Below are positions 34,375 through 42,427 of a stretch of 60,472 nt of DNA, piece by piece; positions within the stretch are counted from its first letter, which is position 1; each line of letters begins with the position of its first letter. The notes beneath the pieces are model-generated. The model saw nothing but the letters and a program-made list of their open reading frames with translations, had not been told where the DNA came from and did not search any database. The position numbers and the translations under genes are program-made. This DNA is from Prevotella sp. (GTDB lineage Bacteria > Bacteroidota > Bacteroidia > Bacteroidales > Bacteroidaceae). Where the stretch lies: the NCBI GenBank assembly GCA_017934525.1, contig JAGBJJ010000008.1:1-60472 (forward strand). The letters are read 5' to 3'.

Positions 34375-35916
34375 TCAGAAAATGACTTTCTTGCCGTTCT
34401 TTACGTACACCTGGCCCTTCACGGGAGCAACGACGCGGAGGCCCTGCAGGGTGTAGAGCTCGGCACCAGAGTTGTTAGCCTTATTGAGTTCCGTAATACC
34501 AGTAGTTTCACCATTAGTATAGAAGATGTAATAGCGTCTTAAATTGACAGTTTGAGTTAGAACCGGTTTTTCTTCAATACTTACATTTTCAGCAAAGAAT
34601 TCGACAGATTCATTGCACGTTGTTACGGCATCTTCATAGAAATCGAATTCAAGGTCATCGGCTGTACCTACTTTTTGACCATAATCATTGGTAACACCCT
34701 TCATATTGCTAGCACACCAGGCTATTTGCCCCACTTCTTCACCATCAATAAAAGCCTTCATCCGGCCTGCTCCCATAGCGGTACTCATCGTTCCAACTTT
34801 GGCTGCAAGTCTGGTGATGATTGTGCCTTCAGGCAACCCGGTTATTTTAACCTTGCGAGTCTCGTTTTTTCCCAACTGTGAAGGCATTGTGCCATCTGAT
34901 TCGACCTCAATGGCCAGACCTTCGGGAACATCACCTGTAGGAATGCCATACAAAGGCACAGGCTTATAATTCTCATCTTGACCACTCAGCTTTATCTCGA
35001 TATATTTCTCGCCTTCTGCTGCTTCAATCTTTCGGACAGCCTTAGCCGTGCGGGCTGCAGCAACCGGTGTTCTCACAGTAACGTCATCATATGCAAAATA
35101 GGCAGGCAATGAGAAGCCATATCCATTATCAACAGTGCTTTTGATATTAAAATCTACTTTGGTTACAGGATAGTTCTCGTCATCACTATTCCAATTCCAT
35201 TTAGTCCAGTCTGTTATCGGTGTAAGATCATCTTTGAGCAGTGAGAAGATTTTCTGATACATGAGGCTGTTTCCGTCATATCCAGTAGCTTCAATATACA
35301 ATACGTCATCTTTACTTATCGGTTCCGTCAGAGTATTACCGCGCAGCATGCAATTGACGTTGTAGGTGGTGTTGTTAATCCACATGCTGTCGATGTAACG
35401 TGCAACGCCGTCCCTAAATGTGACAAACGGCAGGTTCTCTGTTCCATTGTAGGCAGAGCCGTCCATATAACCGAAGTGGACACAGAAGTTGTCGGAGCCG
35501 TTGTGCCCATGTCCGCCCTGTCCGCTTGAAGCGTTGTCAGGCACATAGACAGACAGCTGGTGCATGTAGTCGCCCTCGTTGATGTTGCCGTTCCAATAGT
35601 TCGAAATGGCGTGACCGCCACCCCAAAACATGTGGAAACCATAGTTCTCGGGCAACTCAGAATAAAGCTGGGTGCCATTATTGTCGTACCAGCGATAGTT
35701 GGCATTAGTGTAGACGGCTGCAGTGTCGCCATGGTTTTCGCCATAGAGCAGTTCGCCTCCATACTGGGGGGTGTCGATGCGCGACGTCCAGTAGCCTGCA
35801 ACGTCCGGGTTGTTTTGTTGGTACTGACTGTCTTCAAATGTGAGGGTGACTGAGTTCTGGGCGCCTGCGCTCAGAACCATCAGGCATGAAGCCATGAAAG
35901 TAAATAATTTCTTCAT
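34375..35916 (-). CDS. DUF4465 domain protein of the B12 locus
   Basis: This is a 513-residue secreted protein, start at MKKLFTFMASCLMVLSAGAQ (an upstream ATG gives 26 extra residues that are not signal-like). The DUF4465 region starts VTLTFEDSQYQQNNPDVAGY and includes the family's GYDGNSLMYQKIFSLL-type strands. The C-terminus AELYTLQGLRVVAPVKGQVY and VKNGKKVIF resembles the T9SS-type sorting tail. It lies 74 bp downstream of the BtuG-like gene. The family's function is not settled; location suggests surface binding related to cobalamin. Confidence 0.8.
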   Translation of the reverse strand: MKKLFTFMASCLMVLSAGAQNSVTLTFEDSQYQQNNPDVAGYWTSRIDTPQYGGELLYGENHGDTAAVYTNANYRWYDNNGTQLYSELPENYGFHMFWGGGHAISNYWNGNINEGDYMHQLSVYVPDNASSGQGGHGHNGSDNFCVHFGYMDGSAYNGTENLPFVTFRDGVARYIDSMWINNTTYNVNCMLRGNTLTEPISKDDVLYIEATGYDGNSLMYQKIFSLLKDDLTPITDWTKWNWNSDDENYPVTKVDFNIKSTVDNGYGFSLPAYFAYDDVTVRTPVAAARTAKAVRKIEAAEGEKYIEIKLSGQDENYKPVPLYGIPTGDVPEGLAIEVESDGTMPSQLGKNETRKVKITGLPEGTIITRLAAKVGTMSTAMGAGRMKAFIDGEEVGQIAWCASNMKGVTNDYGQKVGTADDLEFDFYEDAVTTCNESVEFFAENVSIEEKPVLTQTVNLRRYYIFYTNGETTGITELNKANNSGAELYTLQGLRVVAPVKGQVYVKNGKKVIF

Positions 35917-35990
35917 AGTTTTTTTGTTAATGTTAAGAAATATGTTAATAAAAAAAATAGAATTCAACGCGTAGAAGGCCCATCTTTTTT

Positions 35991-37292
35991 TCACCTCGCC
36001 ATGATCTTGCGGTCATGCTGCACGCGGACGCCGAGGCGACTGTTGGCTGGGCGGCCCAGGAGGTCATAGCCGGACAGACGGGCGGCAGCCGACGACGGAC
36101 GCCAGCCGACCGTCTCGACGGCGCTGAACTGCTGGCCGTCTGGTGGCAGGGCGAGGAAGTGGGCGGGGTTGATGTAGACTTTGTGCTTGCCTAAGAGTCG
36201 CCCGTCGGGGCTCCATTGGTAGAGCTGCCCGGCAGCAGCGAACGAACCGGCATCAGTGGCATAGACGTAGCCCGTATAGGGGTTCTGATAGATGCCGTAG
36301 GGCATCTGCATCTGCTGGATGTCGCTAAGTATGGTGCCGCCTATGAGCACCTGTTCGGTGCCGCCGGCGCCACGGGTGCGCATCACTTCGGCGGGGTCGA
36401 TGGTGTTGTAGTCAAAGGTGTACTCGCTGGTGTAGTAAGAGAAACGTGAGCCGATGGCCAGGAAGCGGCCGTCGCGTAGCGTGCAGTTGTAGGTGGCGGC
36501 GCAGCCGAGGCGCACGAAGCAGTCGGCGGCAGCAGCATCTTGCAGCGCCTTGTCGCAGTCGAAGACGAGGCAGCAAGCGGGCGTGTCGTAGTAGTCGCCG
36601 GGCGAGTTGATGAGCAGGTAGCGCCCGCTCTGCGACATCTTGCCGTAGAGGTTGATCTGGTGGGTGTCGATGGTCTTCACCACCTGCATGGTCTCAGCAT
36701 TGAGGATGCTCACGGTGGTCTCATACTCGTGGTCTTCCTGGAAGGCATAGCCGCCCGTGTTGGCTACAAAGAGGTGGCCGCGATAGAGGGCGATGCCCTC
36801 CGGCTCGAAACCCACCTCGGTGGCTGCCACTACGCGGTAGCCGCCCTGCGTGTCGATTTTTGCCACATAGCCTTTCTCGAAATACTTCATATCCTGCACG
36901 GTGCCGCACTCATGGCCGTAGCTCGAGACGTAGACATAGCGACCGTCGGTGCATAGCTTGCGGTTGTTGGGCACGTCTTCGGTGGCTGCCACAGCCGTGC
37001 CGTCGGTGCTGATGAACTGAATGATGTTGCTCCAGTTCAGGGCGATGGCAATCAGGTTGTCATTGATCTGGATGATGTCGTTGGGCGTGTCGCCCAGCTT
37101 GAAGCCGTTCTTGTCGCGAAACCACTGGTTGCTCACCACGCGGCCGTCTTCGAAGTAGCTGATGCGCCCGTTGTCAGCCTGCCAGTTGCCTTCATTGAGC
37201 AGGATGATGCGCTCTTGTGCAGCGCTAAATGATAGGTGACAAGTGATAAATGATAAACTTATCAGCAGCTTGTGTAGACATTTCTTTTTCAT
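35991..37292 (-). CDS. BtuG-like YncE/DUF5074-type beta-propeller surface protein
   Basis: This is a 433-residue secreted protein with beta-propeller blades: IILLNEGNWQADNGRISYFE, CTDGRYVYVSSYGHECGTV, GFEPEGIALYRGHLFVANTG and YVYATDAGSFAAAGQLYQW. In Bacteroides, propellers of this type (BtuG) sit beside BtuB and bind cobalamin tightly at the cell surface; the neighbouring receptor and the riboswitch support that role. The gene overlaps the receptor's stop by 4 bp. The signal peptide region is written by a heptamer array (37227-37261). No lipobox cysteine is evident after the signal sequence. Confidence 0.82.
   Translation of the reverse strand: MKKKCLHKLLISLSFITCHLSFSAAQERIILLNEGNWQADNGRISYFEDGRVVSNQWFRDKNGFKLGDTPNDIIQINDNLIAIALNWSNIIQFISTDGTAVAATEDVPNNRKLCTDGRYVYVSSYGHECGTVQDMKYFEKGYVAKIDTQGGYRVVAATEVGFEPEGIALYRGHLFVANTGGYAFQEDHEYETTVSILNAETMQVVKTIDTHQINLYGKMSQSGRYLLINSPGDYYDTPACCLVFDCDKALQDAAAADCFVRLGCAATYNCTLRDGRFLAIGSRFSYYTSEYTFDYNTIDPAEVMRTRGAGGTEQVLIGGTILSDIQQMQMPYGIYQNPYTGYVYATDAGSFAAAGQLYQWSPDGRLLGKHKVYINPAHFLALPPDGQQFSAVETVGWRPSSAAARLSGYDLLGRPANSRLGVRVQHDRKIMAR
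37227..37261. repeat. heptamer array encoding part of the BtuG-like signal peptide
   Basis: Units AAATGAT, AGGTGAC, AAGTGAT, AAATGAT, AAACTTA. On the minus strand these encode the hydrophobic LISLSFITCHLSFS of the signal peptide. Confidence 0.75.
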
Positions 37293-39835
37293 ATTCCAAG
37301 TGTTAGTGTTAGTCTGTAGTTTCGACCGGGCAGCGGGTAGCGCGGCAGGTGTTCGTATTGTTCGTTGAGCACGTCGATGACCTCGAGACAGAGGCCGACA
37401 GAGGTGAGAGGTGAGAGATGAGCGGCGGAATGCGTGTACGACAGCTTCATGTCCACATTGTTATAAGGCTTCAGGATGTCCTCTGGGTCAGCATAGCTCC
37501 ACATGCGCTCGCCCACGTGCATATAGCTGGTGGTGAGCTGCAGCGTGCGCCAGCCGATGATGCCCGTCAGTGTGTAGCTCAGCCTGGGCGAATAGCAGAT
37601 GGGCATGTTGTAGGTGTCCTCGTCGCCGGGGTCGGTGCGGTTCAGGTCGTCCTGCCACGTAAGTGATGACATCAGCGTGGCCGACCACGCGCCGCGCAGG
37701 TAATGGGCGGAGACCGTAGCGTTCAGTCCGCGACAGAAGGTGTAGCCGTAGTTCATCATCGACCACGAGTAGGTGCCCTTCAGCGGCAGGCAGACAATGC
37801 GGTTCTCTATCTTGTTCTGGTATACGTCGGCCTGTAGGTCAAGGCTGACCATAGTTTTTTGACTATAGACTTCAGGCTTTTGACTATAGACTTCAGACTT
37901 TTGACTATAGACTTCAGACTTTTGACTATAAACTTCAGGATTTTGACTATAGACTTCAGGCTTTTGACTATAGACTTCAGACTTTTGACTATAAACTTCA
38001 GGATTTTGACTATAGACTTCAGGATTTTGACTATAGACTTCAGGCTTTTGACTATAAACTTCAGGATTTTGACTATAGACTTCAGACTTTTGACTATAGA
38101 CTTCAGGCTTTTGACTATAGACTTCAGGCTTTTGACTATAGACTTCAGGCTTTTGACTATAGACTTCAGGCTTTTGACTATAGACTTCAGGCTTTTGACT
38201 ATAGACTTTAGACTTTTCTGAGGGAGTGTATTCTTTAGACCAGTGCCATTCGGCGCCGATGTTCCATTGCTTGGTGTACTCGGGCTGCAGGTTGCGATTG
38301 CCCACCTGCGTATAGTAGAGGTCGTTGAGTGTGGGGGCACGGAAAATCTTCTTGTACCATGCTCGCAGGGTGAGTTCACTATGATACCTGACATGCCTGG
38401 AATCAGAAGTCTGTGGTCTATAGTCTAAAGTCTGTTGTTTTTGTTCAAAAGTCTGTGGTCTATAGTCAGAAATCTGTAGTCTTTGGTCTATAGTCTGTGG
38501 TCTATAGTCAGAAGTCTGAGGTCTGAAGCCTGAAGTCTGAAAGGTGTATGCAACCGAGACGGCGGGCGTCCAGCGGTCCAGCGGGTCGGCGGCACCCACA
38601 TGGGCGATGGTGAAGTCGTGCAGGTGCTGGTGGAGCATTGAGGCAGCAGCCTGGATGCCGCCCGCGTTCATCTGTGCGGCCACCACCTCCTTCTGGTCGA
38701 GACGGTGCACGGTGGAGAACTTCTTCAGGTCGGCCGCCAGCTTGCTGTAGCGCACGTCGTAGCTTGTGGAGAGCGACAGCCACGGCCACGGCATGTAGCC
38801 ATAGCAGAGGGCGCCATAGCCGTCCTCCTGTCGGTAGTGGTTGTTGACGCGTGCCGTGTTCTGGTTCTCAGGGTAGTCGGTGCAGTAGCGCAGGTATTCG
38901 TTGGTGTACTTGGCGTTGGCCTTCACGCGGTGGTGGCCCGCAAACTCGTGGTTGAAGCTGGCCTGCACGAAGAAGTCGCGGTCCCACTCGCGCCCCACGT
39001 TGATATACTTGTCGCTCAGCCGGCGCACGATGCCGCCCGGACAGCCGCGCTCAGAGTCGTAATAATAGATGTGCGACGAGAAGCCGCCCTTGAAGAGCGC
39101 CCCCTCCACGCGGCCGTAGCGTATGTCGCTGTTGGCGCGCCGGCCCACGGTGTCCTCAAACTCGGAGCGGTAGCGGAAGGGATAGTCGCCCCGCGTGTCG
39201 GTCCACTCGCCGTCGATGAAGCCCCGCAAGCCATTAAGCACGCTGAGCTTTGAACTGTGAACAACGAACTGCCCGTTGGCCTTGGCCGTCCATGTAGAGA
39301 ACGAGGCGCGCCGCAGCTGCACCGAGAGCGAGTCCTTCACGGGCCGGCGTGTGCGCAGATAGACCGTGGCGCCGGAAGCATACTCCGAGGCCGACTGGCA
39401 GTTGTCGAGCTTGTTGGCGTTGTAGAGCGCCACCGACTCCATCGACGAGAGTGAGAACTTGCCCAGGTCGACGGTGCCGTTCTGGGCGTTGGTGATGCGG
39501 ATGCCGTCCACGTAGACGCCTACGTGCTGGGCGCCGAGCGACCGCACGTTGATGGTCTTCAGTCCGCCCAGTCCGCCGTAGTCCTTGATCTGCACGCCGG
39601 CGAAATACTTCAGCGCGTCGGCCACGGTGGTTGTCGACAGCGCCTGCAGGTCGGCGCCGCGCAGCGTCTGCGACGTGGCTATGGGCCGCTTGCCATAGAC
39701 CTCCACCTCGCCCACGTGCTGCAGCGAGTCAAGGTGATGACGGGTGCCAGTGCTGTCGGCCGGTGCCGGCGTGAGGCTTGCGCCACGTGCGGCAATAGCT
39801 AACAGCAACAACCCCATGAGTGTTTTTCTCCTCAT
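37289..39835 (-). CDS. btuB: TonB-dependent cobalamin receptor, BtuB-like, with repeat insertions
   Basis: This is an 848-residue outer-membrane receptor: signal peptide (MRRKTLMGLLLLAIAARGAS), plug domain (VADALKYFAGVQIKDYGGLG, HVGVYVDGIRITNAQNGTVD), then a 22-strand-type barrel ending YPLPGRNYRLTLTLGI. The cobalamin riboswitch in its leader identifies the ligand. Start set at ATG 39835; a longer reading to 40033 would translate the riboswitch. Two insertions, residues about 431-477 and 541-660, are made of heptamer repeats (38405-38544 and 37857-38213), the latter giving 17-18 copies of the peptide VYSQKPE. They probably lie in surface loops and account for a length above the 600-700 typical of BtuB. 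Confidence 0.88.
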   Translation of the reverse strand: MRRKTLMGLLLLAIAARGASLTPAPADSTGTRHHLDSLQHVGEVEVYGKRPIATSQTLRGADLQALSTTTVADALKYFAGVQIKDYGGLGGLKTINVRSLGAQHVGVYVDGIRITNAQNGTVDLGKFSLSSMESVALYNANKLDNCQSASEYASGATVYLRTRRPVKDSLSVQLRRASFSTWTAKANGQFVVHSSKLSVLNGLRGFIDGEWTDTRGDYPFRYRSEFEDTVGRRANSDIRYGRVEGALFKGGFSSHIYYYDSERGCPGGIVRRLSDKYINVGREWDRDFFVQASFNHEFAGHHRVKANAKYTNEYLRYCTDYPENQNTARVNNHYRQEDGYGALCYGYMPWPWLSLSTSYDVRYSKLAADLKKFSTVHRLDQKEVVAAQMNAGGIQAAASMLHQHLHDFTIAHVGAADPLDRWTPAVSVAYTFQTSGFRPQTSDYRPQTIDQRLQISDYRPQTFEQKQQTLDYRPQTSDSRHVRYHSELTLRAWYKKIFRAPTLNDLYYTQVGNRNLQPEYTKQWNIGAEWHWSKEYTPSEKSKVYSQKPEVYSQKPEVYSQKPEVYSQKPEVYSQKPEVYSQKSEVYSQNPEVYSQKPEVYSQNPEVYSQNPEVYSQKSEVYSQKPEVYSQNPEVYSQKSEVYSQKSEVYSQKPEVYSQKTMVSLDLQADVYQNKIENRIVCLPLKGTYSWSMMNYGYTFCRGLNATVSAHYLRGAWSATLMSSLTWQDDLNRTDPGDEDTYNMPICYSPRLSYTLTGIIGWRTLQLTTSYMHVGERMWSYADPEDILKPYNNVDMKLSYTHSAAHLSPLTSVGLCLEVIDVLNEQYEHLPRYPLPGRNYRLTLTLGI
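37402..37422. repeat. heptamer units near the receptor C-terminus (AGGTGAG)
   Basis: Units AGGTGAG, AGGTGAG, AGATGAG, encoding HLSPLTS in the receptor. Confidence 0.6.
37857..38213. repeat. 17 x 21-bp tandem repeat (51 heptamers) in the TonB receptor
   Basis: The 357-bp block is made of TTTTGAC, TATAGAC and TTCAGGC-type heptamers in unbroken register. Three heptamers make a 21-bp super-unit that reads as V-Y-S-Q-[KN]-[PS]-E in the receptor. Copies differ only at a few positions. Both strands are open across it. Confidence 0.97.
38405..38544. repeat. 20-unit heptamer array in the TonB receptor
   Basis: Units such as AGAAGTC, TGTGGTC, TATAGTC, TAAAGTC stay in 7-bp register for 140 bp. They encode the peptide runs RPQTSDY, RPQTIDQ and RPQTFEQ. 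Same word family as 1-147 and 37857-38213, but with less regular order. Confidence 0.92.
39250..39270. repeat. heptamer units in the receptor (TTGAACT word)
   Basis: Units TTGAACT, GTGAACA, ACGAACT, encoding QFVVHSSKL on the minus strand. Confidence 0.55.
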
Positions 39836-39871
39836 TGTTGCTTTTCTTTGTATCCTAAAAGGTGGTCGTCG

Positions 39872-39891
39872 GCACCTAACCCCAGAGGTGC
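39872..39891 (-). promoter_or_regulatory. possible riboswitch expression-platform hairpin
   Basis: Stem GCACCT/AGGTGC (6 bp, 8-nt loop) between the aptamer and the btuB start; it could take part in hiding the translation start. Confidence 0.4.
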
Positions 39892-39901
39892 GGGCTTCCT
39901 G

Positions 39902-40070
39902 TTGGTGCAAGAGGCAGGTCTTCTGACTTGTCGCCAAGGCTCTCGCGAACGTCTTCCCAATGATGTCAGTGACGTAGTGTTCGCGCCTGTCAATATGGCG
40001 ATTTACAGCTGCGGGACAGTCGGGGATTCTCACCCCTGTTCCCTTTTCATTCTTCTATCGAAGAAACCAA
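39902..40070 (-). promoter_or_regulatory. cobalamin (B12) riboswitch
   Basis: On the minus strand the conserved aptamer parts occur in order: AAAAGGGAACAGGGGTGAGA and ATCCCCGACTGTCCCGCAGC, then CACTGACATCATTGGGAAGA, then the B12-box AAGTCAGAAGACCTGCC. The ends TTGGT and ACCAA can pair as stem P1. It lies between a promoter (40080-40087) and the TonB receptor start at 39835, so high cobalamin should shut the receptor off. Confidence 0.96.
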
Positions 40071-40079
40071 TTGCGAGTG

Positions 40080-40087
40080 CAAAGGTA
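40080..40087 (-). promoter_or_regulatory. -7 promoter element of the B12 locus
   Basis: The minus strand reads TACCTTTG just upstream of the riboswitch. The 437-bp gene-free stretch 39836-40272 holds the riboswitch, this promoter and the GGCC repeat at 40192-40247. Confidence 0.65.
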
Positions 40088-40191
40088 TATATTATAAATG
40101 AAACAGTACTCTGTTTTCTATAAAAAAAAACGATACAACGATCTTTCCATTGTCTGAGGAAGGAAAAAGCGTTGCAAAATGATTGTGCGAA

Positions 40192-40247
40192 ATTTTGGCC
40201 GGAATAAAATGGATTTTGGCCGAAATTTAATCAATTCTGGCCAAAAT
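40192..40247. repeat. three GGCC-centred motifs on a 21-bp pitch (copy 1)
   Basis: ATTTTGGCCGGAAT at 40192, ATTTTGGCCGAAAT at 40213 and ATTCTGGCCAAAAT at 40234. Motifs 1 and 3 are nearly reverse complements and each is nearly palindromic. The same three-part structure recurs at 56368-56423. Confidence 0.85.
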
Positions 40248-40272
40248 CCATTCCCGTCATGTTGGAATGGGC

Positions 40273-42342
40273 TTACTTCAGAATGCCCGTCTCGGTATCG
40301 CGGTGGTTCATTGTGCGGTTGATGTCGCGGTATTGGCGGCCGTGGCTCATGTTCCACGTCAGGTTGAGCATCATCAGGTTGCCCTGCGAGGCGCTTGTGG
40401 AGACGTAGTGGCGGTGGATGTAGCGGTTCAGTATGTCGGTCTTCATGTCGGCAGGATGAGCACTGAAGGGGCGCGAGCAACGCAGCGACAGTTGCAGCTG
40501 GGATGAGACGCGACAGGTGGCGCTGAGCTGCCAGAAAGGAGCCTGATGACCGCGATTCTCGCCTTCCATCCAGTTGTAGCCGTTGTCGGCGTAGGCCATC
40601 AGCGTAAAGCGGCCCAGGTAGGCTTGCAGCCAGGCGGCGCCGTTGACGGCGTTGTAGGTGTGGGTGTAGTCGTCGCCGTAGTTGAAGTAGCGGTAGAAGC
40701 CGGCGTAGGCCGTGAGCGAGAGGCGTTTGGGCACGATGTCGCACTGCACGAAAGGCTGTACTACAAAGAAGTGGCAGCCTTTCTGGTTGGCCTGTGTGTT
40801 GAGGAAAGGCGTGCCGATGTCTGCCGGTGCGTCGGTGTCGGCGAGGCGCACGGTCTTCTCCATGTTGCAGTCGAAGTTCATCCGGCAGTAGCCCTTCAGC
40901 TCGAGCATCAGCCTGGGTTTGGTGTAGCTCAGGCGCAGTTCGTGGCTCGTCACGCGGTTGGGCTTCAGGTCGGGGTTGCCCACGAGCGTCTCGAAGGCGT
41001 TCTGCTTGATGGACACCTGGCTGATGAGTGCTATCTGCGACATGTGTTGCGCTATCTCGAAGTCATACTTCAGTCGCCAGCCGTGGCCAAAGGGCAGACC
41101 CAGCGAGAGCTTCGGCCTACAGAGCAGAAACGTCTGCCGGTTGTCAGCCTGGCGGAAGTAGCGGCGACTGACGCCCAGTGCGGCCACATAGCTGAGCTGC
41201 TGCCACAGGCGTCCGCTGAGCTGTCCGAAGAGGTTCTGTCCCGAGGTGTGCATGCGGTTGTGGGCGTCGGCAGCGCCTTCATAGACGTTGTCGCTGTAGC
41301 GCTGAATCCACTGTGCGCCAGCCGAGACGTTGAAGAGCGGCAGGTGGTTCTCGTAGACGGCCTCGCTCCAGATGGTATAGGTCTTCCCGCGCGTGTGGTA
41401 TATGTAAGGTGTCAGCTCGTTGCGCTCCGTGTGGTCGCGGGTATCGATGTATGTGCCCACCACGTTGGCTGTCAGTTCCTGGCGGTGGGGCAGCCGACGG
41501 TGGAAATAGAGGTCGAGCGAAGGTCGCTTCGTGCGGCTGTGGTTGTGGTCGGCATAGGCGGAAGACAGGCCGTTGACGGCTGTCAGGCGGTCGCGCACGG
41601 TGCGCTCCGTACCGATGGGCTGACTATGGTTCAGCCGCGCCTGGAAGACGCAGAGCGAATCGGCAAGGCTGTAGCTGAGCTGAAGGGCATGGTGGCGGCT
41701 GCGCTCGTCGGAGCCGAGGGTGCTGCGCAGCACGTCGGCCACGGTGCCGTCGGCCATTGCGTAGGTGGTGTGCTCGGTAGAGCGTGTGCCGCGGTCGTGG
41801 CTGTAGTCGGCGCTGTAGCTGGCGCCCACTTCGTCGCGGCCCATGTTCCACTTGGCGTAGAGCGAGCCGTCGCCGCGACGGTGGGTCAGCGCCTGTGAGA
41901 GGTCGGCTCCCAGGGCGTAGCCGCTCACGGGATGCTTCACCTTGATGTTGATGACGTAAGCCACTCCCTCGCCGTAGCGTACACCGGGATGGTCGATGAA
42001 CTCAACGGCCTCCACGGCCTGCATGTCGAGGCTCAGCAGGTCATCCTTCGTGGCCGCCACGTCGTTGATGCGCACCTCGATAGTACCCGTGGCGTTCAGT
42101 GCCGCGATGGTATGGGCCGCTGCGTCGATGCGGATGTGGGGCAGACCGAGTTGCTGCAGCAGTGAGTAGCCCGAAGTGGCCGCTTCGCGCTGTTGGCGTG
42201 TGGGGTAAATAACTTGGCGGTCGGCCAGCTGCACCGTGCGGGTGCCATCCACCACCACCTCTTTGAGTGTCACGCCTTCCTGTGCCTGCACCTGCATGGC
42301 GGCGCAGAGCACGATGAGCAATGTGGTTTTCTTCATAGACAT
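40273..42342 (-). CDS. outer-membrane beta-barrel family protein (TonB-receptor-like)
   Basis: This is a 689-residue protein: signal peptide (MKKTTLLIVLCAAMQVQAQE), a TonB-receptor-like plug (YSLLQQLGLPHIRIDAAAHT, IEVRINDVAATKDDLLSLDM, VEFIDHPGVRYGEG), and a long barrel without the carboxypeptidase-like N-terminal domain. It belongs to the OMP_b-brl group common in Bacteroidales; ligand unknown. The gene upstream encodes a membrane-bound winged-helix protein, a likely regulator. Its own promoter is at 42359-42366. Start at 42342 or the second Met at 42336. Confidence 0.82.
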   Translation of the reverse strand: MSMKKTTLLIVLCAAMQVQAQEGVTLKEVVVDGTRTVQLADRQVIYPTRQQREAATSGYSLLQQLGLPHIRIDAAAHTIAALNATGTIEVRINDVAATKDDLLSLDMQAVEAVEFIDHPGVRYGEGVAYVINIKVKHPVSGYALGADLSQALTHRRGDGSLYAKWNMGRDEVGASYSADYSHDRGTRSTEHTTYAMADGTVADVLRSTLGSDERSRHHALQLSYSLADSLCVFQARLNHSQPIGTERTVRDRLTAVNGLSSAYADHNHSRTKRPSLDLYFHRRLPHRQELTANVVGTYIDTRDHTERNELTPYIYHTRGKTYTIWSEAVYENHLPLFNVSAGAQWIQRYSDNVYEGAADAHNRMHTSGQNLFGQLSGRLWQQLSYVAALGVSRRYFRQADNRQTFLLCRPKLSLGLPFGHGWRLKYDFEIAQHMSQIALISQVSIKQNAFETLVGNPDLKPNRVTSHELRLSYTKPRLMLELKGYCRMNFDCNMEKTVRLADTDAPADIGTPFLNTQANQKGCHFFVVQPFVQCDIVPKRLSLTAYAGFYRYFNYGDDYTHTYNAVNGAAWLQAYLGRFTLMAYADNGYNWMEGENRGHQAPFWQLSATCRVSSQLQLSLRCSRPFSAHPADMKTDILNRYIHRHYVSTSASQGNLMMLNLTWNMSHGRQYRDINRTMNHRDTETGILK

Positions 42343-42358
42343 AAAAAAGAACTGGGTG

Positions 42359-42366
42359 CAAAGATA
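42359..42366 (-). promoter_or_regulatory. -7 promoter element for the OMP barrel gene
   Basis: The minus strand reads TATCTTTG, 16 nt upstream of the start codon. Confidence 0.6.
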
Positions 42367-42427
42367 ACACTCAGTTCTTTAAATCTATGTGAACAATGCC
42401 TGACATTTGTCTGACATTTGTCTGATA

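Noticed and set aside
37857-38213. CRISPR array
   Set aside because: The unit is contiguous 21 bp (3 x 7) with no unique spacers, it is translated within a receptor gene, and there are no cas genes.
37859-38221. Open frame on the plus strand through the 21-bp repeat (a TIDFRLL-type repeat protein)
   Set aside because: It is the antisense of the VYSQ repeat. A 21-bp repeat keeps any stop-free frame open, and there is no promoter, start context or unique sequence.
39836-40033. N-terminal extension of the TonB receptor
   Set aside because: The extra 66 codons would translate the cobalamin riboswitch; the ATG at 39835 is followed by a proper signal peptide.
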